A DNA stretch of 64,000 bases, taken from the NCBI GenBank assembly GCA_965212135.1, contig OZ243044.1, positions 1,364,001-1,428,000 of the forward strand, written 5' to 3'. Shown piece after piece: positions 9,382-17,686 of this stretch. The notes beneath the pieces are model-generated. The model was not told where the DNA came from. It did not search any database and saw only the letters and a list, made by a program, of their open reading frames with translations. The DNA is from Bin75 sp965212135. Lineage in GTDB: Bacteria; Nitrospirota; Nitrospiria; Nitrospirales; UBA8639. The first letter of the stretch is position 1. Every line of letters begins with the position of its first letter. The position numbers were made by a program, and so were the translations under genes.

Positions 9382-11220
9382 TTATTCGTCGTCATCTTCA
9401 TAGGAATCTGCTTGTGCATCACTGCTAAAGAGTTGCTCATCTCGTTCAATTTTCATTTCCGTAGCTTTTTCGATTTTCCCGAGCAGATACTCTGCTCTTA
9501 ATCTGTAAAATTTCCAATAGTCATCTGCGCGCATTACCTCAGGATCTATGCCGTGGGATTCGAGGATATTATCAATTACATCGGAAGATTTAACATCTTC
9601 CTTTTCCAATTTCTTCAAGTATTTTGAGGGTGCGTTCCCGCCGATAATTCTGTTAGTGGGTGATGAGAGAGCCGTTTTATTTATGATACTGTTGTAGCTT
9701 TCTTCTGGTATTTTGTTATCAGGGTCGTCACACCATTTTCTAGGGAAAACATGGTGGATATCGATATCTTTGCTGTAAAAGGTCATTGCTTCCACCGTTT
9801 CTCCGGTTCGAAAATCTCGACAACCATCGCGCATAAGCAGAGCATACAAACCTTTGTAAGCGGCACTGTTTCTAGTTCGCAGAGTTTTCAGTCTTTCAGA
9901 AGCAAAATGCGCCTCGGAGATAGTTTTTGGTATGCTATTACTCCCCCGTACAAACTCCACCACTTGTGGTAGATCCAAAGCAAACCGGGTTTCGATGGCG
10001 CCACCATACAGTTCTCCCAATACTCCACACCAATACCAACGAGCAAGTTTGCGCTTAGCCCCTTCTTTCTCTCCATCTTTGCCTAAAATCACGAGGATAG
10101 TTGTCAAGGGTACGAGTTGCGTTCTGTAGGGCACATCTTCAGCCCGAAATATTTTTTGAGAATTAAGGAAGCGCGCGGCTTCTATAAAACCTTTCTCTGC
10201 TTTGTCTGCCCATGTTTGATATTCCTCTACTGTAAGGTTGAGAATGTCGCGACGTTTGCAACTAATACCGGGGGCCTGATCTGCGGTGATACCCCTAGAG
10301 GTGGCCCTCTCTCGGCGGTCACGCGTTACTAACAGGGAGATAACTTGCAGGAAGTGATCGCTTTCAGGTTTTTTTAATATACGACTTACATCACTTTTCA
10401 TCTTTTCTTTACGTTTATCCCAATCTTCACGTAAATTAAAATTATCAGCAGCAAAGGTCGCGGTAAGCAATTCAAATACAGTAAGAGACATCCCTCCTGT
10501 GTTAACTTTCTCAAATACCAAACAGACCGCCTCTTTAGGTGTATCTTTGTCCAGCTTTATGATTGGCACTTGGTAACCCTTAAAACACTGGATAACTTTC
10601 TCAACGAACTCATTAAAAAATTTAGTCTTCTCTTGGTCGTATTCCCAGAATTTGTGGTAGCCGCATTGCCACTCGAAATAATCTAATAATTGATTAACGG
10701 GAAATAGGTGTTGTTTGTATTCTTTGACTGGTGTTGACAAATCCAGAGCCACCTCCCCCCCAAACCCTTTTCGTATGCGTTCCTCCGATACTGCATCTAT
10801 GGCCTCTTGAAGGTCTCGGTCCTTGAGAGCTTTCTCCATAGAGATATAATAGAACCGTTTGATTTTCTTGTTTTTTGCATCCTTGGTGGCAACAGGTTCC
10901 TTGCACATTAGTGATTGATAAAGCGAGGTCATCCTCTGTTGCCCATCAAGTATCAAGGTGTCTAGGTCCTCATCGGTAATTCTAGAATGTGTGCCTTCAA
11001 TGGGACGAGGTTGAAGCTTGATATCTTTCCCACCAGCTTCCAGTGTCATGATTGTACCTATAGGGAATGAAGCGGCAACACTCGCGAGCAGATCACGCAC
11101 ACGATCATCATCCCATACCCAGCCTCGTTGAAAGTCTGGCAATTGCGTTTTTCCGTTCCCTATGTCTTCTAGAATCTTTGTAAGAGCCGTTTTGATGCTA
11201 TTAAACGTTGTAGTAGCCAT
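9382..11220 (-). CDS. DUF262/DUF1524 (GmrSD-like) nuclease, probable anti-phage defence
   Basis: 612-residue single-chain protein with the architecture of GmrSD-type modification-dependent restriction enzymes. N-terminal DUF262: QLPDFQRGWVWDDDRV near residue 26 and the ParB-like DTLILDGQQRMTSLYQSL near residue 90, expected to bind and hydrolyse nucleotide. C-terminal DUF1524: IDIHHVFPRKWCDD near residue 500, an HNH-type nuclease core, with a later Asn-rich INKTALSSPTNR. GAGGAG just upstream of ATG at 11220 acts as ribosome-binding site. Base composition is clearly more AT-rich than flanking genes, and it sits alone between metabolic genes, so lateral acquisition is likely. In vivo target is not known. 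Confidence 0.88.
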   Translation of the reverse strand: MATTTFNSIKTALTKILEDIGNGKTQLPDFQRGWVWDDDRVRDLLASVAASFPIGTIMTLEAGGKDIKLQPRPIEGTHSRITDEDLDTLILDGQQRMTSLYQSLMCKEPVATKDAKNKKIKRFYYISMEKALKDRDLQEAIDAVSEERIRKGFGGEVALDLSTPVKEYKQHLFPVNQLLDYFEWQCGYHKFWEYDQEKTKFFNEFVEKVIQCFKGYQVPIIKLDKDTPKEAVCLVFEKVNTGGMSLTVFELLTATFAADNFNLREDWDKRKEKMKSDVSRILKKPESDHFLQVISLLVTRDRRERATSRGITADQAPGISCKRRDILNLTVEEYQTWADKAEKGFIEAARFLNSQKIFRAEDVPYRTQLVPLTTILVILGKDGEKEGAKRKLARWYWCGVLGELYGGAIETRFALDLPQVVEFVRGSNSIPKTISEAHFASERLKTLRTRNSAAYKGLYALLMRDGCRDFRTGETVEAMTFYSKDIDIHHVFPRKWCDDPDNKIPEESYNSIINKTALSSPTNRIIGGNAPSKYLKKLEKEDVKSSDVIDNILESHGIDPEVMRADDYWKFYRLRAEYLLGKIEKATEMKIERDEQLFSSDAQADSYEDDDE

Positions 11221-11323
11221 TTCATCTCCTCGGTTTTGACTTTCAATGTATTTTGAGTAAATCAGTTCGCTAAGGATTCCCAGATATATTAGCAGACGTT
11301 CTTAATATGCGGTAGCTAAGTCA

Positions 11324-12175
11324 TCACCCCCCACTGAACCGCCCCCGATATACTTCCGCCACCGGCCCTTTCATCGTCAGGTTGTATCGGGCGTCAACCG
11401 TGACGTCCAGTTTTCCGCCGGGGGCCGTCACTTTGACCGGGCTTTTGACGAGTCCCAGGCGTATGCCCGCGCAGGCCACGGCACAGGCGGAAGAGCCGGA
11501 CGCCTGCGTTTCGCCGGCGCCGCGTTCCCAGATGAGCATGGAGACGGCGTGCGGGCCGGTGGGCACGGCCAGTTGGACGTTGGTGCGTTTGGGAAAGGTG
11601 GGATGGGTTTCCAGCGCCGGGCCCATGCGAAGCAAATCCTCCCGCGTCCATTTCCCGCCCGGCTCTTGAAAGATCACACAATGCGGGTTGCCGACGCTCA
11701 CCCCTGTAAAGCGCAGGGACTGCCCCACGGCTTTAATCGGCTGCCGTATCAACTCCCTGGCCTTGATGGTGCAGGGCAAGTCACGCGGCTGAAACGAGGC
11801 CCGGCCCATGTCCACGGTGGCCCCCTTCACCCGCCCCTTCCGGTCAACGTCCAATTCCACGTGAACCAGCCCGCCCTTCGTTTCGACGGAAAACGACCGG
11901 CGCCGCGTCTTTCTCGTGGCGTAGAGGAAACATCCGAAAATGCGCAGCCCGTTGCCGGATTTTTCCGCCTCGCTTCCATCCGGGTTAAAAATCCGCAATC
12001 CGAAGTCGGCTTTTTTGGAAGGCGCCAGTGCCAGGATGCCGTCGCTTCCCACGCCCCAATGCCGGTCACACATCGCCCGAATGGTTCCGGGGGTCAGCGT
12101 AAACGTCAACTGTTTGGGATCAAGGGCGATATAATCATTGCCAAGCCCGTGTCCCTTAAAAAATGTGTTGGTCAT
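11324..12175 (-). CDS. dapF: DapF (diaminopimelate epimerase)-family protein with Ser at both catalytic Cys positions
   Basis: 283-residue member of the DapF/PhzF-fold racemases. Canonical DapF interconverts LL- and meso-diaminopimelate with two cysteines, one in NxDGSxxxxCGNG and one in QACGSG. Here the two sites read NPDGSEAEKSGNGLRIF (codon TCC) and GETQASGSSACAVAC (codon TCC), so both Cys are Ser. Other family features are kept: FFKGHGLGNDYIAL at the start, GSDGILAL, SVGNPHCVIF, ERGAGET. It may use another chemistry or substrate, or be a subgroup with altered catalysis; the gene symbol marks family only. It stands alone on the minus strand. Confidence 0.8.
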   Translation of the reverse strand: MTNTFFKGHGLGNDYIALDPKQLTFTLTPGTIRAMCDRHWGVGSDGILALAPSKKADFGLRIFNPDGSEAEKSGNGLRIFGCFLYATRKTRRRSFSVETKGGLVHVELDVDRKGRVKGATVDMGRASFQPRDLPCTIKARELIRQPIKAVGQSLRFTGVSVGNPHCVIFQEPGGKWTREDLLRMGPALETHPTFPKRTNVQLAVPTGPHAVSMLIWERGAGETQASGSSACAVACAGIRLGLVKSPVKVTAPGGKLDVTVDARYNLTMKGPVAEVYRGRFSGG

Positions 12176-12412
12176 GGTCTTTCCCGTTTCTGGATTGTCC
12201 GTGAATGAGGCGGGCGCGCCACGCCTCTTGTTGTTGAAGGGTCATGGCCGTGTAGTATATTGGAAGCGTCACGGGCGATGAAAGGTCGCGGAGGGATTTT
12301 TCCGACGGACGCGGGATGGATGGCTTGTGCCGGCGGCCATGGCGGAGCGGGTCTTTCTTGATTCCCCGCCTCGCTTGCGGCATGGTTGCTTGATGCGGAG
12401 CGGGCGTCTTCC

Positions 12413-13423
12413 ATGAACGCGATGATTCTTGACCATGCCGCCGGGATCGGCACGTCTCCCTTGCAGTTTCGGGAAGTGCCCGTACCGGAACCCGGCCCCG
12501 GTCAGGTGCGCGTGCGGGTGAGCGTGTGCGGCATATGCCGGACGGATTTGCACGTGGTGGAGGCGGAGTTGCCGCCTGTCACGAGGCCCATCATTCCCGG
12601 ACATCAGGCGGTCGGCGTTGTGGACCGGCTTGGAGAGGGCGTGACCACGTTTCAACGGGGCGACCGCGTGGGCATCGCCTGGCTGCAGGAGACGTGCCGA
12701 ACCTGTGAGTTCTGCGCGACGGGTCGTGAAAATCTGTGCGCGCGCGCCACGTTCTCCGGGTATCACGTCCATGGCGGGTTTGCGGAATACGCGCTGGTCT
12801 CCGCGCACTTTGCCTATCCCATCCCTTCGGGGTTTTCCGATGCGGAAGCCGCGCCGCTTCTGTGTGCGGGGATCATCGGGTATCGGGCGTTGCGCCGGAG
12901 CGGGATCAAGCCCGGGCAGCGGTTGGGCCTGTACGGGTTTGGCGCGTCCGCTCACATCACGATTCAGATAGCCCGGCATTGGGGCTGTGCGGTGTACGTC
13001 TGTTCACACCTGGAAGCCCATCGCCGTCTCGCCGGACAACTGGGCGCCAGGTGGGTGGGACAGGCGACCGATTCGCCGCCGGAAAAACTGCACGCGGCGA
13101 TTATTTTTGCGCCGGTCGGGCGCCTCGTGCCGCCCGCGTTGCAAGCGTTGGAACGGGGCGGGACGGTGGCGATGGCGGGCATTTATTCGTCCGACATACC
13201 GTCGCTGGTCTATGAACGCGATTTGTTTCAGGAGAAGACGCTGCAAAGCGTGACGGCCAATACACGGCAGGACGGGTTGGACCTGTTGCGGGTCGCGGCG
13301 GATATTCCCGTGCGCCCGCAGACCCAGGCCTTCAGGCTGGAAGAGGCGAACCGCGCGCTGCAATCCCTGAAAGCCGGCACGATCCATGGAGCCGGGGTGC
13401 TGACCGTCGGGCCGCATCGCTGA
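12413..13423 (+). CDS. Zinc-dependent alcohol dehydrogenase family protein
   Basis: 336-residue medium-chain dehydrogenase/reductase. Catalytic zinc ligands are in VCGICRTDLHVVEAEL and GHQAVGVVDRLGEGV; the structural zinc lobe is CRTCEFCATGRENLC. The nucleotide-binding fold is near residue 175 (GQRLGLYGFGASAH), a variant of GxGxxG. Oxidises an alcohol or reduces an aldehyde with NAD(P); substrate unknown. ATG at 12413 (MNAMILDHAAG) is used; the frame continues upstream to a TTG at 12386 without support. Convergent with pcm, 19 bp away. Confidence 0.92.
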   Translation: MNAMILDHAAGIGTSPLQFREVPVPEPGPGQVRVRVSVCGICRTDLHVVEAELPPVTRPIIPGHQAVGVVDRLGEGVTTFQRGDRVGIAWLQETCRTCEFCATGRENLCARATFSGYHVHGGFAEYALVSAHFAYPIPSGFSDAEAAPLLCAGIIGYRALRRSGIKPGQRLGLYGFGASAHITIQIARHWGCAVYVCSHLEAHRRLAGQLGARWVGQATDSPPEKLHAAIIFAPVGRLVPPALQALERGGTVAMAGIYSSDIPSLVYERDLFQEKTLQSVTANTRQDGLDLLRVAADIPVRPQTQAFRLEEANRALQSLKAGTIHGAGVLTVGPHR

Positions 13424-13442
13424 CCGGCGTACCCCGGCCGTT

Positions 13443-14120
13443 CTACGGCGTCGGCACGCGGGTTTGCGCCTCTCCCGTCATCGGCACGAACGCGACCGGC
13501 AGCAGATGGTTGCGCGTGAACCCTTCAGAAGTGTTGGTGAGGAGAAGCAGGCGCTGCATGGTTTTTCCCATGGGCACAATCATGCGACCGCCGGGAGCGA
13601 GCTGGTCCAGAAGCGGTTGGGGAATATGCTCCGGGGCGGCCGTGAGTATGATGGCATTAAAAGGCGCCGCCTCCGGCCACCCGTGGTAGCCGTCTCCCGC
13701 CCGACCGGTGATATTGGAAATGTGCAACAGGTGAAACGTCCGTCCGGCACGTTCGGCCAGCTCTTTGACAATCTCGATAGTCAACACCGTTGCGGCCAAC
13801 TGTGCCAGAATGGCGGCCTGATACCCCGACCCCGTTCCAATTTCCAACACCCGTTCGTGTGGTTTAAGATGCAGCGCTTCGGTCATATACGCCACAATGT
13901 AGGGTTGCGAAATGGTTTGTCCATACCCGATGGGCAGCGGATGATCGTCATACGCTTCGGCTAAAGCCCCGGCCGGCACAAATTCATGCCGCGGAATGGT
14001 TCGCAAAGCCCGAATGACCGCGTGCTCGCGGATCCCCCGCGCAAGGAGTTGCTCCCGCACCATGTGGTCCCGTTCACGCTGTCGGGGAAAGGGATGGGCC
14101 AGGGGTTTGAAATTCAACAT
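13443..14120 (-). CDS. pcm: Protein-L-isoaspartate O-methyltransferase
   Basis: Repairs isoaspartyl damage in proteins with S-adenosylmethionine. SAM-binding motif I is VLEIGTGSGYQAAILAQL; upstream is the family hallmark DHPLPIGYGQTISQPYIVAYM, and the C-terminal part holds NAIILTAAPEHIPQPLLDQL and GGRMIVPMG. ATG at 14120 gives 225 aa, the usual size. The frame stays open to 14396, but that AT-rich extension resembles no Pcm and overlaps a gene remnant on the opposite strand, so I exclude it. Confidence 0.95.
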   Translation of the reverse strand: MLNFKPLAHPFPRQRERDHMVREQLLARGIREHAVIRALRTIPRHEFVPAGALAEAYDDHPLPIGYGQTISQPYIVAYMTEALHLKPHERVLEIGTGSGYQAAILAQLAATVLTIEIVKELAERAGRTFHLLHISNITGRAGDGYHGWPEAAPFNAIILTAAPEHIPQPLLDQLAPGGRMIVPMGKTMQRLLLLTNTSEGFTRNHLLPVAFVPMTGEAQTRVPTP

Positions 14121-14190
14121 TGTTCCGTTATTGGCATAATCAACATACCGTGATTCGCAACGAGACACAAAAAGCGAATGTTTGATCCTC

Positions 14191-14218
14191 TTGACATGAG
14201 ATAAAATTAGGCTATAAT
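14191..14218 (+). promoter_or_regulatory. Near-consensus sigma-70 promoter sequence
   Basis: TTGACA (14191-14196), a 16-bp spacer and TATAAT (14213-14218) on the plus strand. It immediately precedes an open stretch that lacks a start codon, so it may be fortuitous or may make a leader or non-coding transcript through the remnant downstream. Confidence 0.45.
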
Positions 14219-14613
14219 ACCTAGTACTTATAACGTATTTACTTTTCGGATCAACAAAGGACCGTGCCATTCGTTTTTTCCTTAAAGCGTTAGAGTTTTG
14301 CGAGATACCCTTTTCGCCGAGGCTGAAAAATGGGACTCGTTCAAATCGTCGTTCTTCCGCCAAGACCACTAACAGTGGAGTTGGCAGTCGTGCCAAGCGG
14401 GGAAAGAAAAAGGAAGATGCTCATACGCCACCATTAACATCAGACCGAGATCAGGCTATGAAGAAAACGATCAGCTTGCCAAATTCCAACGGACAGTTAT
14501 CCGTTACCGGCAACTTCAATTTATTTGGTTTGGTTGGCGAAGAGCGGGAACTGGTATTTGGAATTATTGACAAAATGAGCGAGTACGAAGAGAAATCTGA
14601 AGTATCTTCTTAG
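14219..14613 (+). pseudogene. 5'-truncated gene remnant, DUF5343-like C-terminus
   Basis: A frame of 131 codons without any ATG until 14458 ends at TAG (14611-14613). The conceptual product includes STKDRAIRFFLKALEFCEIP, a basic linker (SRAKRGKKKEDAH) and LSVTGNFNLFGLVGEERELV. It reads like the C-terminal third of a DUF5343-type protein (from memory of that family), which is often found in defence islands. The frame is closed by TAA just upstream, at the edge of pcm. From the internal ATG, only a 51-aa peptide (MKKTISLPNSNG...) could be made. Base composition is AT-rich like the restriction genes beyond it. Confidence 0.5.
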
Positions 14614-14645
14614 ATTATTTATCTTAAACAAGGAGGATGACCGTT

Positions 14646-14729
14646 ATGAGAAGAGTTTTAGCCTCCGTGTTCCACATGCTTGCCGAGCATGGAGGCGATA
14701 ACAAAAAGGGTCACTCCCTCACGCGCTAG
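14646..14729 (+). CDS. Possible 27-aa peptide with strong ribosome-binding site
   Basis: ATG at 14646 follows AAGGAGG by nine nucleotides and opens MRRVLASVFHMLAEHGG, ending at TAG (14727-14729). The last codons lie inside the inverted repeat that serves the opposite strand as a terminator. No family is recognised; it may be a chance open frame next to the gene remnant, though the Shine-Dalgarno is among the best in the region. Confidence 0.25.
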   Translation: MRRVLASVFHMLAEHGGDNKKGHSLTR

Positions 14730-14754
14730 TAAGAAGCAAAAGGGAGTGACCCTT
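14702..14754 (-). terminator. Rho-independent terminator of the restriction-modification operon
   Basis: AAGGGTCACTCCCT (14706-14719) and AGGGAGTGACCCTT (14741-14754) form a perfect 14-bp stem with a 21-nt loop. Read on the minus strand, the stem is followed by TTTTTG, a U tract. It lies 175 bp past the end of the restriction gene. Confidence 0.8.
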
Positions 14755-14773
14755 GGTGGGCCATCTCTGGAAA

Positions 14774-14811
14774 TGGCCCGAGCCAGTCGCGCTAACGGCT
14801 GGCTCGGGCCA
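14774..14811 (-). terminator. Second strong hairpin downstream of the restriction gene
   Basis: TGGCCCGAGCCAG (14774-14786) pairs perfectly with CTGGCTCGGGCCA (14799-14811), loop of 12 nt. On the minus strand it is followed only by TTTCC, so it is a weak terminator alone but stands in tandem with the better one at 14702-14754. It could also protect a transcript 3' end. Confidence 0.5.
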
Positions 14812-14928
14812 ATCCAACTCACAAAAGTTTAGGCCACATGGTCCAGATGATAGAGCATTATTGGTCTCAATGCAAGGCGAGATTAACCATGCCCTATCTT
14901 AGATGTAGAAGCCCTATACAGATCAAGT

Positions 14929-16050
14929 TCAATCGTCATTTTCAGTAGCTTGCCGCAAAGCAAGGAATGCTTCCTTTAATGCTTGGCTTACCGCTGAATC
15001 GGGTTCTCTCAAAACTAACCTCTGATAGGCATTAAGATAATCCATACGGATGCGATGGAATAGATGCAGAAAGTGGCGTAAGAAGCCAAGACAATCAAAA
15101 ATAGCAATTTCTGTTCCATCTGTCTTTTCGTAGAACGTGGCCGCATATTTGGCAACCATGGGATCAATGGCATCAGTGGTGACAAAAAAATAATTGTGAA
15201 TTTTGCTCCTCGCTCTGGCTATTTTTGTTACGGCCACATCAATATCATCCTGAGTAACACGCTTCATTTTCATTTCGTAAGCAGTCACAATGGAATCTTC
15301 CCCGATAAGACAGATTTCGACATCACCCAATGAGCCTGTTTGAAAATCGGCAGCATTGTGTGGGTTTAGCGGCAGGATTCGTTCAGAAAGTCGTACTCCT
15401 GCCGACTCATAGGCGGCAGCCACAACAAGGACAGGCAAGCGGCTCGCATTCCGGCAAGCTAGATGTTGGCTCACCAAAGTAACGATAGCCTCCGAAGCTA
15501 ACGGCAAGTTGCCTTTGGCTCGTTCCAGCGTCTTAAGCAATGAAGCCATGCGAGCTAGCTTCTCGTCACGCAGTAATATCAAGACGCGCACGATCTCAAT
15601 AAAGAGCACATCAGCCGCTACCTGCTGCTTGGCAACATCGTCTAGGAGCGCAAGTGTCTTTTTGTAGAGATCACGCGGCTTGCCGACAATTTCTATATCA
15701 GTGGTTAACGGATGACTGATATTACGCAGCGCCGGGGTGAGGAATGCCGTTGTCTGATTGACGGGTAAGCGGTGTTCGTTGATGAACTTGGTCAGATATT
15801 GTTCATCATAAACCCGGCCAGAGAAACTGTTGGTGCCACCGATCTCGGTATATGGTCTGCGCGGATCAACTTGGGGCTTGTCCAGTTTTCCTAGCAGGCA
15901 TGACATGAGCAAACGCACTCCAGCGCGATTACTCATGCAACGGCAGACATAATCAACCCGTTCCCTGATAGCTAAGTCATCGATGGCAGAACTATTTAAG
16001 GTTGCCATCGCACGCTTGTATATGCCGTTCAATATAGATTCTGGCATCAT
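14929..16050 (-). CDS. Type II restriction endonuclease, probably SacI-like family
   Basis: 373-residue protein encoded just behind an adenine methyltransferase with an ATGA overlap (16047-16050), the classic layout of a restriction partner. The segments RVDYVCRCMSNRAGVRLLMS, YTEIGGTNSFSGRVYDEQY and TTAFLTPALRN recall the SacI-type restriction family (from memory). A plausible PD-(D/E)xK centre is GDVEICLIGEDS followed by TAYEMKMKRV near residues 245-265. AT-richer than the flanking chromosome, consistent with transfer. The cognate site cannot be read from sequence. Transcription would stop at the two hairpins at 14.7-14.8 kb. Confidence 0.6.
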   Translation of the reverse strand: MMPESILNGIYKRAMATLNSSAIDDLAIRERVDYVCRCMSNRAGVRLLMSCLLGKLDKPQVDPRRPYTEIGGTNSFSGRVYDEQYLTKFINEHRLPVNQTTAFLTPALRNISHPLTTDIEIVGKPRDLYKKTLALLDDVAKQQVAADVLFIEIVRVLILLRDEKLARMASLLKTLERAKGNLPLASEAIVTLVSQHLACRNASRLPVLVVAAAYESAGVRLSERILPLNPHNAADFQTGSLGDVEICLIGEDSIVTAYEMKMKRVTQDDIDVAVTKIARARSKIHNYFFVTTDAIDPMVAKYAATFYEKTDGTEIAIFDCLGFLRHFLHLFHRIRMDYLNAYQRLVLREPDSAVSQALKEAFLALRQATENDD

Positions 16051-16991
16051 TCAAATAGTTCTGGCTGCTTCTCTTTGTTTTTTGGTTCATAGTTCGTCCA
16101 TAGAACTTCGCGCCGTATGCCTTTTGTGGAATGGATAGTTTTGTCTGGACCAAACGTTTTGAACCAGCTACCAGGCTTGAAAAAATCATCCATCAATGGA
16201 TGATCGTAACCGGACACGGCGACCAAGCCCTTGCATGTATTGACAGCTTCCGCAAATTCGTGGTGCTGATTTTCGTCCATTTCAAACTCGTAAGCCTTGG
16301 CGTCACCGCGCGTAGCATGCAAGTATGGCGGGTCGCAATAGAACAGTGTTTTGGAGCTATCGTAGAGTCGAATCACATCAATGGCTGGCCTGTTCTCAAT
16401 TTGAACCCGGAGCAAGCGCTGTGCGATGTCATCAAGTGCATCCACGCCACCTAACCAACGGGAAACCACTCCAGACATACCAGCTCGGCTGGTATCCTTG
16501 CAGTTCGCCCAGCGGCCAAGTGATGCTGTTTGAGCAAGTCCGGTGCGAGTCTGTCGTGCTCTAATATAAAATCGTCTGGCTCGTTCAACATCGCTGATTT
16601 CCTTTGTCCTGCAATAAATGGCGCCGTAGTATTCTTCACGAGAGAATGGGGTCAGGGCTATGCCCCGAATCAATTCTTCGTGTTGGTCACGCAATACACG
16701 AAAGAAGTTAACCACTTCACCATCAATGTCGTTATATGTCTCAATGGGTGATGGCTCTCGATTGATAAGCACGGACCCAGAACCAGCAAACGGTTCACAG
16801 TAGTGGTGACATTCTGGTAGCAGTGGCAACAATTCGTCCAGATGAGAGAATTTTCCGCCATACCATCCAAACACGATACGACGACGCTTTTGAATATAAA
16901 TAATTTTTGATTGTTCGGAAAAATCAGTTTCATCAAGATAAATTGGGGAAGGACTCCGTCCACGATTTGTAGTTTTTGCTATCTTGCTCAT
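16047..16991 (-). CDS. D12-class (Dam-like) N6-adenine DNA methyltransferase
   Basis: 314-residue amino-methyltransferase of the alpha/D12 group. SAM-binding region: FGWYGGKFSHLDELLPLLP then HHYCEPFAGSGSVLINREPS (motif I, FxGxG). Catalytic motif IV is DPPY in LFYCDPPYLHATRGDAKAYE. Protects host DNA from the nuclease encoded immediately downstream. The first ~40 residues (SKIAKTTNRGRSPSPIYLDE) precede the conserved domain and are less certain. First gene of a two-gene restriction-modification operon with island-like composition. Confidence 0.92.
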   Translation of the reverse strand: MSKIAKTTNRGRSPSPIYLDETDFSEQSKIIYIQKRRRIVFGWYGGKFSHLDELLPLLPECHHYCEPFAGSGSVLINREPSPIETYNDIDGEVVNFFRVLRDQHEELIRGIALTPFSREEYYGAIYCRTKEISDVERARRFYIRARQTRTGLAQTASLGRWANCKDTSRAGMSGVVSRWLGGVDALDDIAQRLLRVQIENRPAIDVIRLYDSSKTLFYCDPPYLHATRGDAKAYEFEMDENQHHEFAEAVNTCKGLVAVSGYDHPLMDDFFKPGSWFKTFGPDKTIHSTKGIRREVLWTNYEPKNKEKQPELFE

Positions 16992-17041
16992 ATTCTAGTT
17001 TTCTCCTGATAAAGATAATAAGAAACTGCTTGCCACCCCGC

Positions 17042-17533
17042 CTATTCGGGCTTGTGCAATTCTTGCGTGTCCCGCGTATGACTCGCAACCGATAGTGCCG
17101 TCGCAATGACTCGGGTGAGGGAATCGCGTAATGTTTTATCCTGGACCATTTGTGTACAATCGGCGGCGGTGATACGGGCATCGGGGGAAACGTGAATCGG
17201 CTCATCGTCCACCACGGTGTCGTGTTCACGGGATTCGGGGATTTCGCCAATCATGAAAATAATATCCTGGAGATTGAGTTCCGGCATCTCCGATTGTATT
17301 TTCTCCATCAACGTTGTTTTGAGATACATGAGCTGGTGAAGCCACACCGAATTTTCCACGGCCACGTGCAGCTTGTGAAACTTGATTCTGGCGGGCCAGG
17401 TATGCGAAGCCACGGCCTTGCCCACGAGCGCCTTCCACTGCTTCTGGAGGCGATATTCGCCGAGCCGCACGGCAAACCCGTGGCTGTGGGAAATTTCCTT
17501 GATCAGCGACCGGGAGGAGAAAAAAGAGTGCAT
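17042..17533 (-). CDS. DUF721/DciA-family protein
   Basis: 163-residue protein of the DUF721 family, which includes DciA, the ancestral loader of replicative helicase DnaB. The conserved block is in the first 100 residues: LGEYRLQKQWKALVGKAVAS, then HTWPARIKFHKLHVAVENSVWLHQL (shown in part), with the Trp-rich helix typical of the family. The C-terminal ~60 residues are poorly conserved. ATG at 17533. Divergent from smpB across about 150 bp with no recognisable gene. Confidence 0.78.
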   Translation of the reverse strand: MHSFFSSRSLIKEISHSHGFAVRLGEYRLQKQWKALVGKAVASHTWPARIKFHKLHVAVENSVWLHQLMYLKTTLMEKIQSEMPELNLQDIIFMIGEIPESREHDTVVDDEPIHVSPDARITAADCTQMVQDKTLRDSLTRVIATALSVASHTRDTQELHKPE

Positions 17534-17686
17534 GGAGTGGTATTCTAGGCCCTGATAAGCGTAAAGATCAATTGCATGACAGGCGGAGGGCTTTCAATGA
17601 CGGGTCACACGCGGCACGGCTCGCGGCATCCGTTCTCTTCAGCGAACAAGCCCCGGCCTGTCGAAGATCGTGGGTGATGATCCGTC

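Noticed and set aside
13443..14396. Longer Pcm reading from 14396
   Set aside because: Extra ~92 residues are AT-rich, unlike the family, and overlap the gene remnant; standard length is reached from 14120.
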